Shown here in pieces: positions 26,659 through 35,814 of a DNA stretch of 64,000 nucleotides. Source of the stretch: Permianibacter aggregans (lineage in GTDB: Bacteria > Pseudomonadota > Gammaproteobacteria > Enterobacterales > Permianibacteraceae); the NCBI RefSeq assembly GCF_009756665.1, contig NZ_CP037953.1:1860001-1924000 (forward strand), read 5' to 3'. Numbering within the stretch: the stretch's first letter is position 1; each line of letters begins with the position of its first letter. The position numbers and the translations under genes were made by a program. The notes under the pieces are model-generated. The model saw only the letters and a list, made by a program, of their open reading frames with translations. It was not told where the DNA came from and ran no database searches.

Positions 26659-27378
26659 TCAGAATTTGCGGCGCTTGCCCGCCAACAGAAGCGCGCCAAA
26701 ACCAAACAGAGCCAGAGCACCTGGGTTGGGCAGTTCGACAATCAAATCCTGACGATTGTTTTTGTCATTCGGATTATCGACCAGCACGGCCAGGTTCGAG
26801 GCGCGCGGGCCTTCGCCGTTCAGGCTGTTCAGCCAGGTGTTGGCCAGTTGGAAGGCGTTGCTGCCGGCATTGTTGACGCTAAACGCGCCTTGCGCCAGGT
26901 TGATGCCATTGGACTGGTCATGGGCCAATTCCCACAGCGCCAGCTGGAATGCGGCGGCAGTCAGGTTATTGGTCACGGACGAACGGTAACGACCCCAAAG
27001 CTCGGAAATGGCGGCATTGTTGTAGCCGGCCGAAGACAGGGTGTGCACCGTGTAAGGATTCGAAAACGATTCCAGGTTGACATGCGGCTCCAGGCAGAAG
27101 CTGTAGAACTGGAACCATTCGCCGGTCGAGTTATTCAGCGTGTAGGAATAATCGAGGACATACATGCCGGCATTGGCCGTGCGGTTGCTGCCGTTAACGT
27201 GAAAGCTGACCGAGGTATACAGGCCGTTGTTGTCGCCAAGGATTGGCGTGGGCGTGAAAACCGTGCCTTCCCGGTTTTGCACTTGCACGACATCGCCGTA
27301 ACTCAGCATCGAGGCTTGCGCATCTGTGGCGACCGCCGCCAACAATGCCGTGCCCATAAACAGCGTGGACAATTTCAT
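26659..27378 (-). CDS. PEP-CTERM-like exported protein with thioester-domain motifs
   Basis: 239 residues from ATG 27378 (GGGAAG upstream); a longer open frame has no start support. Residues 1-23 are a signal peptide. The C-terminus is a sorting-signal triad: LPNPG (216-220), a hydrophobic run ALALFGFGALLLA, then KRRKF; the PEP is replaced by PNP, so this is a variant PEP-CTERM signal. In the middle, FCLEP (Cys95) and AFQLALW (Gln145) fit the [YFL]CxE and QxA[IL]W motifs that make the internal Cys-Gln thioester of TED adhesin domains. No exosortase or EpsH gene is in the window. Anchoring is by family inference. Confidence 0.75.
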   Translation of the reverse strand: MKLSTLFMGTALLAAVATDAQASMLSYGDVVQVQNREGTVFTPTPILGDNNGLYTSVSFHVNGSNRTANAGMYVLDYSYTLNNSTGEWFQFYSFCLEPHVNLESFSNPYTVHTLSSAGYNNAAISELWGRYRSSVTNNLTAAAFQLALWELAHDQSNGINLAQGAFSVNNAGSNAFQLANTWLNSLNGEGPRASNLAVLVDNPNDKNNRQDLIVELPNPGALALFGFGALLLAGKRRKF

Positions 27379-27674
27379 TTTTACTTCCCTTTTATAAGCT
27401 CTGCGAGGAGGTGTCTCGGGTGCCTCGCGACAACGAACCGTTGGCATTAACGGCGACCGATGCGGCACAGCAAGTGTCGGGCCAGGTAGTGTCGGGTAAA
27501 AAATGTTCAATTTATTCAATGAGTTACTTCGTAGTCACCAAGATGTCGGCGGGCAGTGAATGTAAATTTTTTTGACTGGTTGTAAAAATTCTGGACAGCA
27601 CCGTGCCGGGCGCCAATACGACTGCACCAAAAGGGCAACTATACTTTCGCGGATTGGCAAGGAGGATGCCCATC
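27379..27674. other. intergenic region upstream of PEP-CTERM-like gene
   Basis: 296 bases between divergent genes, including AT-rich ATGTAAATTTTTTTGACTGG near 27560-27580. It presumably holds promoters for both the PEP-CTERM-like gene and the decayed chemoreceptor. No clear -35/-10 pair, hairpin or repeat was recognised, and no short gene with a ribosome-binding site. Confidence 0.4.
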
Positions 27675-28718
27675 ATGGCTGGATTTCGCGACCGGTCTTT
27701 TCGCCAAATTGTTGCTACCCATCGTTATCCTGGCGGTGATGTTGATTGTCCTGGCCTGTGGGGTAGGCATGCGCAGCAGCGGCCGGCTCGGAGAGCTGGC
27801 CAACGACGTTTCCGGCCAGCTGTTACCAAGCGTTAATCCGGTGCTGGAAGCTGACCGCGACTTGTATCAGGCGCTGACCGCCGAGCTGGGAATGGTTACC
27901 AGCAGCGGTGAACGGGCCGCATTGGAAAAAGCACATCTGGAAAACCTCCAGCAAGCGGCTGAACGCATCGAAAAGGCGGCCGACCTGCACCCGGACCATC
28001 GCGAAATTCAAGCCGAACACAAAAACTTCACACGCGCCTTTCAACAATGGAAAGCCACATCGTTGGCCATCATCAATGGGCAGCGTGACGCGGAAACCTT
28101 GTCGCGCGCCAACAGCGAGTTCGAAACCGCCCGCGACAGTATCGACAGAATGACCGGCTTGACCATGGGTGTCGCCGTCGAAGCCGATAAACAAGTCAAC
28201 GACACACGTGCTACCAGCCAGGCAACACAGTTGACGCTGATGATCATCGGTCTGGCCGTTTGCTTGGTGCTCGCTGTGTTTTTCCCGCGCATGATTCTTG
28301 GCCCGTTGAACACACTGCCCAATCGCTTGCAGCAAATCTCGCATGGCAATGGCGATTTGACCCAGCGTGTCGAGGTGCACAGCCGCGATGAACTCGGCAA
28401 GCTCGCCGAAGCCTTCGACGAATTTGTCGCCAAGCTTCTGCAAACTATCAGCCGTATCGTCAAGCACTCCAATGATTTAAGCGCGGCGGCCGGATCACTT
28501 TCCGGCATCACCTCGCGTACCGATACCTTGATTCATGATCAACACCAAGCGACCGAATTGGTCGCGACAGCCGTCAATGAGATGGCCGCAACGCTGAATC
28601 CATTCGCAGCATCGCCGAACAAAGTGCCGACGACGCCAAGGCCAGCGCCAATACCGGCCAATCCTTGCAGCAACTGGCGCAGGCCATGCACGTAGAAGTG
28701 TCACATTTCCGGGTTTAA
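27675..28718 (+). pseudogene. decayed methyl-accepting chemotaxis protein
   Basis: The natural start, ATG 27675 with GGAGG ten bases upstream, is in a different frame from the body of the gene. Skipping one T in the TCTTTT run at 27696-27701 gives MAGFRDRSFAKLLLPIVILAV and then a normal chemoreceptor: first TM, a 4HB-like sensor (residues ~30-165), second TM, HAMP (ISHGNGDLTQRVEVHSRDEL) and the first part of the signalling domain (ELVATAVNEMAATLN). A second frameshift near 28599 moves the reading to SIRSIAEQSADDAK before a stop at 28716-28718. The conserved hairpin tip (E-I-A-x-Q-T-N-L-L-A-L-N) and the return helix are absent, so even with both frames repaired the signalling domain is truncated. 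Confidence 0.75.
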
Positions 28719-28740
28719 ACGCGACACCTCAACAGCAATT

Positions 28741-28835
28741 GTAGATTCGAATTTATTCGAACATTCTTCGGTGACTTTTTCGCGCGCAATACTTTCCAAA
28801 ACCAAAGAGTTTGTGCGAATAAATTCGCACCATAC
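28741..28835. repeat. REP-like palindrome pair after the chemoreceptor pseudogene
   Basis: TTCGAATTTATTCGAA at 28746-28761 and GTGCGAATAAATTCGCAC at 28813-28830 are near-identical palindromes in opposite orientation about 50 bases apart, a BIME-like layout. The second has a perfect 8-bp stem. They may also act as a transcription stop between the convergent neighbours. Confidence 0.65.
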
Positions 28836-28836
28836 C

Positions 28837-29463
28837 TTATGGCGATCCTTCTTCAGATGTTGACGAAAGCAACGGCTCGCGCGTGGCTGCGCGCAACAAC
28901 TCAGGATGCTCAGCTTCCAGCCGGCCGCGCATCAACTCCAGTTGCTCCAACGCTTCCAGCGCTTCACGATACTGTGCTGGTGTGATGCGCGGATCATTGG
29001 CGCCTTGATTGACTTTCTCCCACAGCAACGGCAACTGATCCAGAATCGCGGCATAGCTGGCGATCACCGCTTTCGTTTGCCGTTGCTCGTACGCAGCGTA
29101 GGATTCGGCATCGGCCAGCTGTTCGGCGCTGGCGCGTTGCTCCACCGCTTCCCGCTGCATCAATTGCGGTTGCCGGGCATCACCATGTTCGGTCGAATGC
29201 TGCATCATAGCCAGCGCTTGTTCTGGTGTGTACGACGGTTCTTGCTCGTCTACTTTTTCCGGTTCGATAGCAGGCTGGATCTTTCTTGAGAACGCCTCTG
29301 ATTCGGCTGTCGCCGTTGGCGCAATTGGTGTCGCGTATGCATCAATGATCGGTTCGGCTTGCGTACCAGTTTGATACAGAGGCAATGGCTCAGGTATACC
29401 GAGCATATGTAAACCTGCACCGGCCAATGCCACCGCCAATAATAACCAGCCAAATGCTTTCAT
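28837..29463 (-). CDS. hypothetical exported or anchored protein of the phospholipase operon
   Basis: 208 residues, not recognised. An N-terminal hydrophobic segment (LLLAVALAGAGLHMLG) without a lipobox suggests a signal anchor. Residues 25-75 are Pro/Glu/Thr-rich and disordered-looking; 80-195 are helical and Gln/Glu-rich (TPEQALAMMQHS, YEQRQTKAVIASYAAILDQLPLLWEKV, YREALEALEQLELMRGRLEAEHPEL). Overlaps the upstream foldase gene by ATGA and follows phospholipase C. Together this suggests a periplasmic helper or chaperone for phospholipase C, but no homology is claimed. Confidence 0.6.
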   Translation of the reverse strand: MKAFGWLLLAVALAGAGLHMLGIPEPLPLYQTGTQAEPIIDAYATPIAPTATAESEAFSRKIQPAIEPEKVDEQEPSYTPEQALAMMQHSTEHGDARQPQLMQREAVEQRASAEQLADAESYAAYEQRQTKAVIASYAAILDQLPLLWEKVNQGANDPRITPAQYREALEALEQLELMRGRLEAEHPELLRAATREPLLSSTSEEGSP

Positions 29464-30662
29464 CTGCCCTCTCCTGCACGCAGCTCACTGATGCGCGCTT
29501 CCGTGCGTAGTCGCATGCGTAATGCCTCAAATTCCTGTTGCGCTTGCTGCAATGCAATCGCGCGGGCACAACTGTGTTGCACGCTGGCATCGCTAAGTGG
29601 CAATACACGGTCTTCACGCGTCTTGATATCGAACATCACCCAGGCTTGTTCAGCACGAAAAGGACGCGATATACCCGGCTTTTGTATCAGCGCCAGTTTC
29701 TGCAACAAGGATTTTTGTCCTGCGTCGTTACTGACCTCCAGCGTATACCTTTGCAGCTTTTGCTGCTGAACAAGCTGGTCCAGTCCAACGCCATTTTGCA
29801 CTTGTTGGAATAGCGCATCAGCCTGTTGCTGCGAACTCAACATAAAATAACCACCGCTTACCTGCTCGACTTGCCGAAACTGGTCGCGATTCTGTTGGTA
29901 GAACTGTTCTATCTGCGCCTTCGACACCTGGCGCCAGCGTTGCTCGGCAACTTCACTTTCATGATGTGGATCACCAGTCAAGCCTTGTTCCAGTAGCCAG
30001 CGCTGCTTCAATTGGTGGTCGCGCATCAATCGCTGAAGACCTTGCAAGACTTCGGCACTCAACATGCCACGCTGTTGCCACTGTTGTTGTTGCCAACGCC
30101 GCTCTGCGAGTTGCTGCGCGCGTTCGAGCAAATAACGGTGATTACCGGCTTGCAGCTCAGCCAACCCCTGAATGGTTTCGTGCATGTATACATCCAACAA
30201 GCTGACTTGCACGGCTGTTGATTCTGGCTCATCAATCGACACCAGCACTCGCTTCGCCACCGCTTGTTGCTGCGCTGCGGTCAACGTGAAGGCTTTATCG
30301 AGGTCAGTTTTCAGCAGTTGTCGCAGTTCAGCGGCGCTGATTGGCTGCACGGTTGTTACCGGCTTCTCGATAGTCGGCAACTGCCCAAGCAGCACTTCAT
30401 GCACCGCATTCTCGACTTCCATATCGAGATGCGCGAGCGCATGCGCCGTCAGCCGCGACTCGGCCCAATGGGCAATCAAACGATTGTCGATCACACTATC
30501 GCGCAGCGTTTTCTCATCGACCGCGCCGAGCGCTGAACTGTGCTGCAACAACTGCAGGCTTTGCGCCGGAATCACCGCTTCATTGATACGTAAGCCAGGC
30601 ATCGCTGCCTCCGCCATCCATGGCAGGGCAACGAAAATTAGTGCGAGAGGAAGTCGTCTCAA
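29460..30662 (-). CDS. exported parvulin-like peptidyl-prolyl isomerase/foldase
   Basis: About 400 residues. I take TTG 30662 as the start since it begins a signal peptide, LRRLPLALIFVALPWMAEA; the open frame extends upstream to 30887 but that part overlaps phospholipase C and hairpins and has no ribosome-binding site. A long helical SurA-N-like region (LRDSVIDNRLIAHWAESRL, QAVAKRVLVSIDEPES, LMRDHQLKQRWLLEQGLTG) is followed by RWRQVSKAQIEQFYQQNRDQFRQVEQVSGGYFML, the place where a parvulin domain should start, but the catalytic His pair is replaced (G-G-Y-F-M-L). The catalytic residues look lost, so a chaperone role is more likely than isomerase. Confidence is lower for the start. Confidence 0.68.
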   Translation of the reverse strand: MRRLPLALIFVALPWMAEAAMPGLRINEAVIPAQSLQLLQHSSALGAVDEKTLRDSVIDNRLIAHWAESRLTAHALAHLDMEVENAVHEVLLGQLPTIEKPVTTVQPISAAELRQLLKTDLDKAFTLTAAQQQAVAKRVLVSIDEPESTAVQVSLLDVYMHETIQGLAELQAGNHRYLLERAQQLAERRWQQQQWQQRGMLSAEVLQGLQRLMRDHQLKQRWLLEQGLTGDPHHESEVAEQRWRQVSKAQIEQFYQQNRDQFRQVEQVSGGYFMLSSQQQADALFQQVQNGVGLDQLVQQQKLQRYTLEVSNDAGQKSLLQKLALIQKPGISRPFRAEQAWVMFDIKTREDRVLPLSDASVQHSCARAIALQQAQQEFEALRMRLRTEARISELRAGEGR

Positions 30663-30733
30663 AAACGATTCGGGCGATGGCAAGCTGCGTGAATAGGAGC
30701 GGAAAAATTCATCAGGAATGAATTTTCGTGCAA

Positions 30734-30764
30734 ACCCCAAAGGGGTGAGGCGCAAGGATGCGCC
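30734..30764. repeat. tandem hairpins in the phospholipase-foldase gap
   Basis: Two adjacent stems: ACCCC/GGGGT (30734-30738 with 30742-30746) and GGCGCA/TGCGCC (30749-30754 with 30759-30764). They sit between the phospholipase stop and the foldase start. They could moderate readthrough and so set phospholipase above foldase level. Confidence 0.45.
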
Positions 30765-30861
30765 GAACATCAACCGCAGTTTACAAATAGTAAATGAGGA
30801 TTCCGAGCACCGCATTCGCGCGGTTGGCCGAGCACCGAGCGTTTTGGAGATGGCTTCCGGC

Positions 30862-31845
30862 TTACTGACCGCCTTGGCCATAGACATGATTCACACCCTT
30901 GGTTAGAACGGCAACAGTGGTCGCGATCGCGTGCGGAATCATTTCCTTGGCAACGCGTTTGCGAGTCGCGTAATCCGTTGCATACAGCGGCTCCGGAAAT
31001 TGATAGGCGCGCTCTGCAACTTGCGTGATCAAGCTACGAATATCGTGCTGACTGTTATATTGACCGACGATATTGGCAACCGCATTCATGTCACCAAAAT
31101 TCTCCGCATCGTAATAGTCACGGACCCAGGTTTCCCAGCCGCCGTGATTGTTCGCAGAGGTCACGTAAACATGATGCGGCTGCGCTGCATCGCCGGTCGC
31201 GTGCAGACTGAAACCGATCGTCTGCAATGACGGCGATTGCTTGAATTGATCGAACCAGTACTTGGCCAGGTTATCGATAGGCTGAAACGCCATTTCCTGA
31301 TAATCGGCGTAGTGCTTGTCGCGATTCGAATAGCTGCCCTGGCGGTAGTGCGCTTCGGTGGTGTTGTAATCTTCCTGCTTCAGATCACGGTTATACAAAT
31401 AGACCATTGCGTACCAATCGACATCTGACCAAGAACCATCGACGGTGTGATAGCGATAATCGTAACCACCGTGATCGTTGCCGTGCACATCGCTTCCGCG
31501 GGTCAGATTCAGGAAGTGCCAATATGAGGTGTAATTGACCAGCGAGGAGGCGAGATTGCCGACAGGCGCATACTCGTAACCAACCCACCAGCCGCCAAGA
31601 CGAGTATCTCGAAAATCGTCTACATCGTAAGCGGCTTGGCCGAGAATCTCAGCGGCATTGGCCTGTGAGCCGGCAGCTTGAGTATAAAATTGCGCGGCGC
31701 GCTTCATATCGGCCGTTGCACTGCTGGAGTTCATGAATTTCAGTGCATCGGCGACGATGCGTTTATGGGTTTCCTGTGACCAGGCATGAGCTTCAGCACC
31801 GAGCAGCAAAAATGCCGGCGCGAACACCATCAAAGCGTTTTTCAT
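30862..31845 (-). CDS. secreted zinc-dependent phospholipase C family protein
   Basis: 327 residues with a signal peptide ending in AEAHA; cleavage leaves Trp22 as the new N-terminus, as in bacterial zinc PLC where the N-terminal Trp is a zinc ligand. Other motifs: WSQETHKRIVADAL (His27), DVDDFRD, and the signature LHATGDAAQPHHVYVTSANNHGGWE, equivalent to the HxxGDxxxPxH zinc-binding helix. Length fits the PLC/P1-nuclease fold. Likely substrate phospholipids outside the cell; P1-type nuclease activity is the alternative. The first gene of a three-gene operon with a foldase-like partner. Confidence 0.85.
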   Translation of the reverse strand: MKNALMVFAPAFLLLGAEAHAWSQETHKRIVADALKFMNSSSATADMKRAAQFYTQAAGSQANAAEILGQAAYDVDDFRDTRLGGWWVGYEYAPVGNLASSLVNYTSYWHFLNLTRGSDVHGNDHGGYDYRYHTVDGSWSDVDWYAMVYLYNRDLKQEDYNTTEAHYRQGSYSNRDKHYADYQEMAFQPIDNLAKYWFDQFKQSPSLQTIGFSLHATGDAAQPHHVYVTSANNHGGWETWVRDYYDAENFGDMNAVANIVGQYNSQHDIRSLITQVAERAYQFPEPLYATDYATRKRVAKEMIPHAIATTVAVLTKGVNHVYGQGGQ

Positions 31846-32303
31846 CGCTGTATCCTTTTATTGCAATCAGTTTGAAAGGCGCACCGACGTGATGACATCG
31901 AACTATCTGGCGGTGCTTTTATGGGCTATGCCCTTGCTGCGGTTTGATGCGAAAGAAGCGGCTGAACACAACGGAAGATAGCCGCAGATCAGCGCTTCTG
32001 TACTGCCAAAGTGCCACGAGTTTGTTGCAGTTCTATGTAAACCTCTGCTTAGCTAACTTGTATCGATTTGTACACTACTAGCAGGCACTTGACTGGCCGT
32101 AACCGAAACACGGGCAGTTGTCGTACTGTTTGCTCTACGCTGACGTCAAACTCGTCGCGTGATGACCCAAAAAGGCCCTTTCTCCCGTCATATATCGGAA
32201 GCATTAACAATTTGATGCAACTTTTATAGTTCAGAAAAGTCTTTTCCTCTACGATTAGCAGACTTTATTTCGCCTTCACCGTACCTAGAAAAAGGAGTTC
32301 GCC
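31846..32303. other. 458-bp intergenic region, divergent promoters expected
   Basis: Lies between divergent phospholipase C and SEL1-like genes. AT-rich near the right side, including TATAGT at about 32225-32230 with no strong -35. No repeat, RNA gene, operator-like palindrome or short coding frame with a ribosome-binding site was recognised. AAAAAGGAG at 32290-32298 is the ribosome-binding site of the SEL1-like gene. Confidence 0.4.
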
Positions 32304-33014
32304 ATGACACCACTCTACCGATCTGTTTCTCGCCTCTTCTTTGTTGGCTTGCTGTCGGCATCGGTTTCGGTATTCGCCGAATCCGAACATATGGGTACCT
32401 GGGGTTACGAAGTCGATCGTGTACATAAGCAGGCAGAACAACTTTTTGAGTCCGGTGACTACCGAACCTCTTACGCCACCTATCAGCGACTGGCGCGTGT
32501 TGGTGACCGCTACGCCATGTATCGGATGGCGCATGCACATGAGGCTGGCCTTGGCGTAGACAAGAGTAATGTCAATGCTTGGGTCTGGGCTAAACTGGCG
32601 GCTGACACCAAGGTTCCGGTTTTCGAGCAGAACCAGGCCCGCATTTGGCAGAAACTTTCAGAGTCGGAACGGGCAGAGGCCAAAGAGCTTTATAAAGAGC
32701 TCAGCCACGACTATTCAGAGATGGCCATTGCTTACAAGGCAAAGAAATACACCGACAAGCAACTGAAGAACATAACCGGCTCACGGGTCGGCTATGTAAA
32801 CCCAATGTTGAAAATTCTGCGTGATGGCAGCACCGTTCGTGGTGATGAGTATTACGGAGAGTTCAAGGAAACCTCATCGGAACTCAAGGAATACATTGGT
32901 AAGATGGGTACCGTGGAGGTTCGAGATGAATCAAATAGCGTGACGCCGGAAGCGAAGGAAAATCAATCGGAGGCCAAAGAGCCAAAAGAAGAATCTACTT
33001 CTGAGGGAAAATGA
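32304..33014 (+). CDS. exported SEL1/TPR-like repeat protein
   Basis: 236 residues with a signal peptide (LFFVGLLSASVSVFA, cleavage near residue 25). Residues 35-100 contain the SEL1-like pattern AEQLFESGDYRTSYATYQRLARVGDRYAMYRMAHAHEAGLGVDKSNVNAWVWAKLAA, roughly two helical repeats. The C-terminus is Glu/Lys-rich and disordered (EAKENQSEAKEPKEES). Such proteins often scaffold periplasmic complexes; the partner is unknown. Good AAAAAGGAG ribosome-binding site; monocistronic. Confidence 0.75.
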   Translation: MTPLYRSVSRLFFVGLLSASVSVFAESEHMGTWGYEVDRVHKQAEQLFESGDYRTSYATYQRLARVGDRYAMYRMAHAHEAGLGVDKSNVNAWVWAKLAADTKVPVFEQNQARIWQKLSESERAEAKELYKELSHDYSEMAIAYKAKKYTDKQLKNITGSRVGYVNPMLKILRDGSTVRGDEYYGEFKETSSELKEYIGKMGTVEVRDESNSVTPEAKENQSEAKEPKEESTSEGK

Positions 33015-33147
33015 AGTACGACGAAACTTGAACACCCGGCCGCATTTACGTTCATCTTGATATCAAAGTCGTTGGTTGGATTTTCTGAGCACCGCATGGA
33101 GTGCGAGTTCTCAAGTGGAGTATGCCCAGCTCCGCAAGTCGGGATCC

Positions 33148-33194
33148 AAATAATGGCCGCATATTGATTGTTTACCAACACGCGGCCATTATTT
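33148..33194. terminator. long bidirectional hairpin between convergent genes
   Basis: A perfect 13-bp stem AAATAATGGCCGC/GCGGCCATTATTT (33148-33160 with 33182-33194) around a 21-base loop, located at the convergent point of the SEL1-like gene and the TonB receptor, two bases before the TonB stop. A-rich and T-rich arms allow it to work in both directions. Confidence 0.6.
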
Positions 33195-33195
33195 G

Positions 33196-35742
33196 TCAGA
33201 AATACGCAGCAAAGCTGACGCTGACCATCCGCGGCTTACCGCGCCGTGTCAGCGGTGAGCCAATGGCATCACCGAGGCCGCCCAAGCTGATCAAGTATTC
33301 CTCATCAAGCAAGTTTTGCGCAGCAATGGCAAACTCCCAGCCACCGTGACCGGGCACGTAACTGACGCGTGTGTTCATCAGGTCATAACCACCAACGGTC
33401 GCGTCGAAAATGCCGTTGCGGCTGATGTATGACGAGACGTGGGTATTGTTCAGATACCAGAGCAAATCACCATTCCATAACGGCGTGCTGTATTCGAATC
33501 CGAGGTTCCATTTATCCGGTTGGTCGGAAAACTCCTTGCCGGTCAAATCATTGGCGGCGGTTTGTCCCGGAAACTGATTGACGTCATAACGAGTGTATTC
33601 GCTATCCAGTTTCGAATAGTTACCATGCAAACGGAACTGGTCAGCGACGCGCCAACTGAACTCGGTTTCGAAGCCATCACCCTCGGCATCAGCATTGCCG
33701 ATGTTGTAGGTGGGAATGGCGCCTGATGGGCCACTCAGCACCAGCACTTGCAGATCGTCGTAGGTGTATTGATAGGCAGAGAAATTCCATTGAAAACGAT
33801 CATCAAACCAGCTCGACTTCAAGCCGAACTCGTAGTTCCAGATATCCTCTGGATCGACCGATTCCAGACGGTTATTGGCAATGTCAGCGCCGAGACTATT
33901 GAAGCCACCAGACTTGAAACCGTTGGCGGCAGTGATGAAGGTCATGACATTCGGTGACCATTCGTAATCAACAACGAAACGCGGGGTGACCGCATCCCAT
34001 TCTTCGCTATTTTTGATGCCCGGGATCTGCTCGACAAAAATCAAACCGAACGGTATCGGTTGCGCTACCAGAGGCACCAATGGCGTATCGAAAATCAGCA
34101 CTTGCGCGTAATTGCCGCCACCGAAATCCATACAGCCCGGTGCCGGCCCGCCGCAGTTCAAGATCGTGCCCGGGCTCAATACGCCGCCACTTAAATCCAG
34201 CGTATTGGTGTACTCGGAATCAACCTGGAAGGTTTTCTCATCGACGGTATAGCGCACACCCAAGGTGATATCGAGTTTCTCTGTTGCGGACCAGGTGGCA
34301 TCGGCGTAAACCGCATAACTTTCGAAATCACCACGGTCATGCATTTGCTCCAGCCAGGGTTTGCCAAGATTGATATTGGCATAAGCGGTTGCCGCCGCTA
34401 GGCCGGTCGGCATACCGAGCATCATTGCAACATCATCCCAGCCATTCGGCAGACCGCCGGCCATCAGTAACGGGTTCAGTTGCTGATAGAAAAATCCGCC
34501 AATGCCAAATCCGGCCGGCACTGAAGGAATCATCGTCGGTGGCACGCCGCCATCGCTCAAGAAAAACGTATCGAGCACATCGGTGCTGGCATGAACATTG
34601 TGCGTTTGCCTGGCTCTTTCTTTCGCGTACATCGCGCCGAGCGACCATTTGAACGAGTCGTTGCTTCCTGTCAGCCGAAACTCCTGACTCAGCGCTTCGA
34701 AATCTTCCACGTTATTGGTCGCCAAGAAAAAGCGCGGGTCAGCGCTGCCGTCTTCTTCTTCAAAGTTATTGCTATCGAACGTGCGATAAGCCGTGATCGA
34801 CGTGAATTGCTGATTATCCATCCGGTGTTCCAAGGTCAGGCTGGCGCCCCAGAGGTCGCGACTTTCATTGGAGTCCATATCGGTAGCGTAAGCACCGAAT
34901 GGGTCGGCCGGCGCGATAGCCGGGTTGGTGCTGGCGCCCTGCACGGCATCCTGATCGGTGCTTTCGTATTCGCCACGGAATATCAGATCGGTGTCGTCAC
35001 TGGCATTCCACAGCAATTGAAAGCGCGCGCCTTCGCTGTTTTCCAAACCGAGTTTGGTATCGCTGCCGACTTGATCTATGTAGCCGTCCATTTTGTGATC
35101 GACAAACGAAAAGCGCGCATGCAAATCATCGTTATTGGATAGGTTGACCGCACCTTCCAGCGTCTGGCGCAAATACTCGCCTAGCGTTACCCGCAGCTCA
35201 CCGCCATTTTCGTTGCGCGGTAGCCGGCTGATGATATGAATGGCGCCCGCACCGGCGTTGCGACCAAACAGCGTACCCTGTGGCCCTTTCAGAATTTCCA
35301 CGCGCTGAATGTCGTTGAAATTCATTTGTGCGGCGCCGCTGCGACCGACATAGACGCCATCGATATAAACCGCGACAGCCGGATCAGAACCGATACCAAA
35401 ATCGCTGGTGCCGATACCACGAATCTCGAATCGCGGCTGGGTCACCGACAGGTTGTCAGCATCCATACCGGGCGTAATCGCACCCAGATCCTTGATGTTC
35501 AGCGCCCCGAGGTTTCGCACCGTGCGCTCACTGTAGGCATTCATCGTGATCGGCACGTCCTGAATCCGTTCGGTGCGCTTTTGCGCGGTAACGGTAATCA
35601 CTTCGGCGCCTTTGCGGTCCTGGTTTTCTTCGGTGGTGGAATCCTGGTCAGGCTGCTCTGCCGCCGTAGCGACTGGTGACAATAATGCGGCAACGCAGAG
35701 ACTCAGCAATGAAAGGGGAAATTCGCAACGGCGCTTGATCAT
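33196..35742 (-). CDS. TonB-dependent outer-membrane receptor
   Basis: 848 residues from ATG 35742 (AAGGAC upstream). Signal peptide up to ATAAEQ. TonB-box-like VITVTAQKR at ~50 is followed by the plug (IQDVPITMNAYSE, LKDLGAITPGMDADNL, IYIDGVYVGRSGAAQMNFNDIQRVEILKGPQGTLFGRNAGAGAIHII) and a 22-strand barrel ending in FAIAAQNLLDEEYL and a terminal SVSFAAYF. The plug style (IERV-K-GPQGTLFGRNA-GGAI) is that of the iron-complex/sterol group of receptors in marine gammaproteobacteria. The ligand is unknown. Divergent from a c-type cytochrome operon, with which it may share a substrate. Confidence 0.92.
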   Translation of the reverse strand: MIKRRCEFPLSLLSLCVAALLSPVATAAEQPDQDSTTEENQDRKGAEVITVTAQKRTERIQDVPITMNAYSERTVRNLGALNIKDLGAITPGMDADNLSVTQPRFEIRGIGTSDFGIGSDPAVAVYIDGVYVGRSGAAQMNFNDIQRVEILKGPQGTLFGRNAGAGAIHIISRLPRNENGGELRVTLGEYLRQTLEGAVNLSNNDDLHARFSFVDHKMDGYIDQVGSDTKLGLENSEGARFQLLWNASDDTDLIFRGEYESTDQDAVQGASTNPAIAPADPFGAYATDMDSNESRDLWGASLTLEHRMDNQQFTSITAYRTFDSNNFEEEDGSADPRFFLATNNVEDFEALSQEFRLTGSNDSFKWSLGAMYAKERARQTHNVHASTDVLDTFFLSDGGVPPTMIPSVPAGFGIGGFFYQQLNPLLMAGGLPNGWDDVAMMLGMPTGLAAATAYANINLGKPWLEQMHDRGDFESYAVYADATWSATEKLDITLGVRYTVDEKTFQVDSEYTNTLDLSGGVLSPGTILNCGGPAPGCMDFGGGNYAQVLIFDTPLVPLVAQPIPFGLIFVEQIPGIKNSEEWDAVTPRFVVDYEWSPNVMTFITAANGFKSGGFNSLGADIANNRLESVDPEDIWNYEFGLKSSWFDDRFQWNFSAYQYTYDDLQVLVLSGPSGAIPTYNIGNADAEGDGFETEFSWRVADQFRLHGNYSKLDSEYTRYDVNQFPGQTAANDLTGKEFSDQPDKWNLGFEYSTPLWNGDLLWYLNNTHVSSYISRNGIFDATVGGYDLMNTRVSYVPGHGGWEFAIAAQNLLDEEYLISLGGLGDAIGSPLTRRGKPRMVSVSFAAYF

Positions 35743-35814
35743 GGGCGGGTCCTTCGTCTTGTTGATTAATTTGGACTGACGTTTTCCGCGTTTTAACCAA
35801 TGAGTTGATATTTG

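Noticed and set aside
27603-27836. 77-residue frame at the chemoreceptor start as an independent gene
   Set aside because: It is better explained as the 5' part of the chemoreceptor read before the first frameshift.
32224-32538. Antisense open frames across the SEL1-like gene
   Set aside because: Shadow frames opposite a gene with a signal peptide and good ribosome-binding site.
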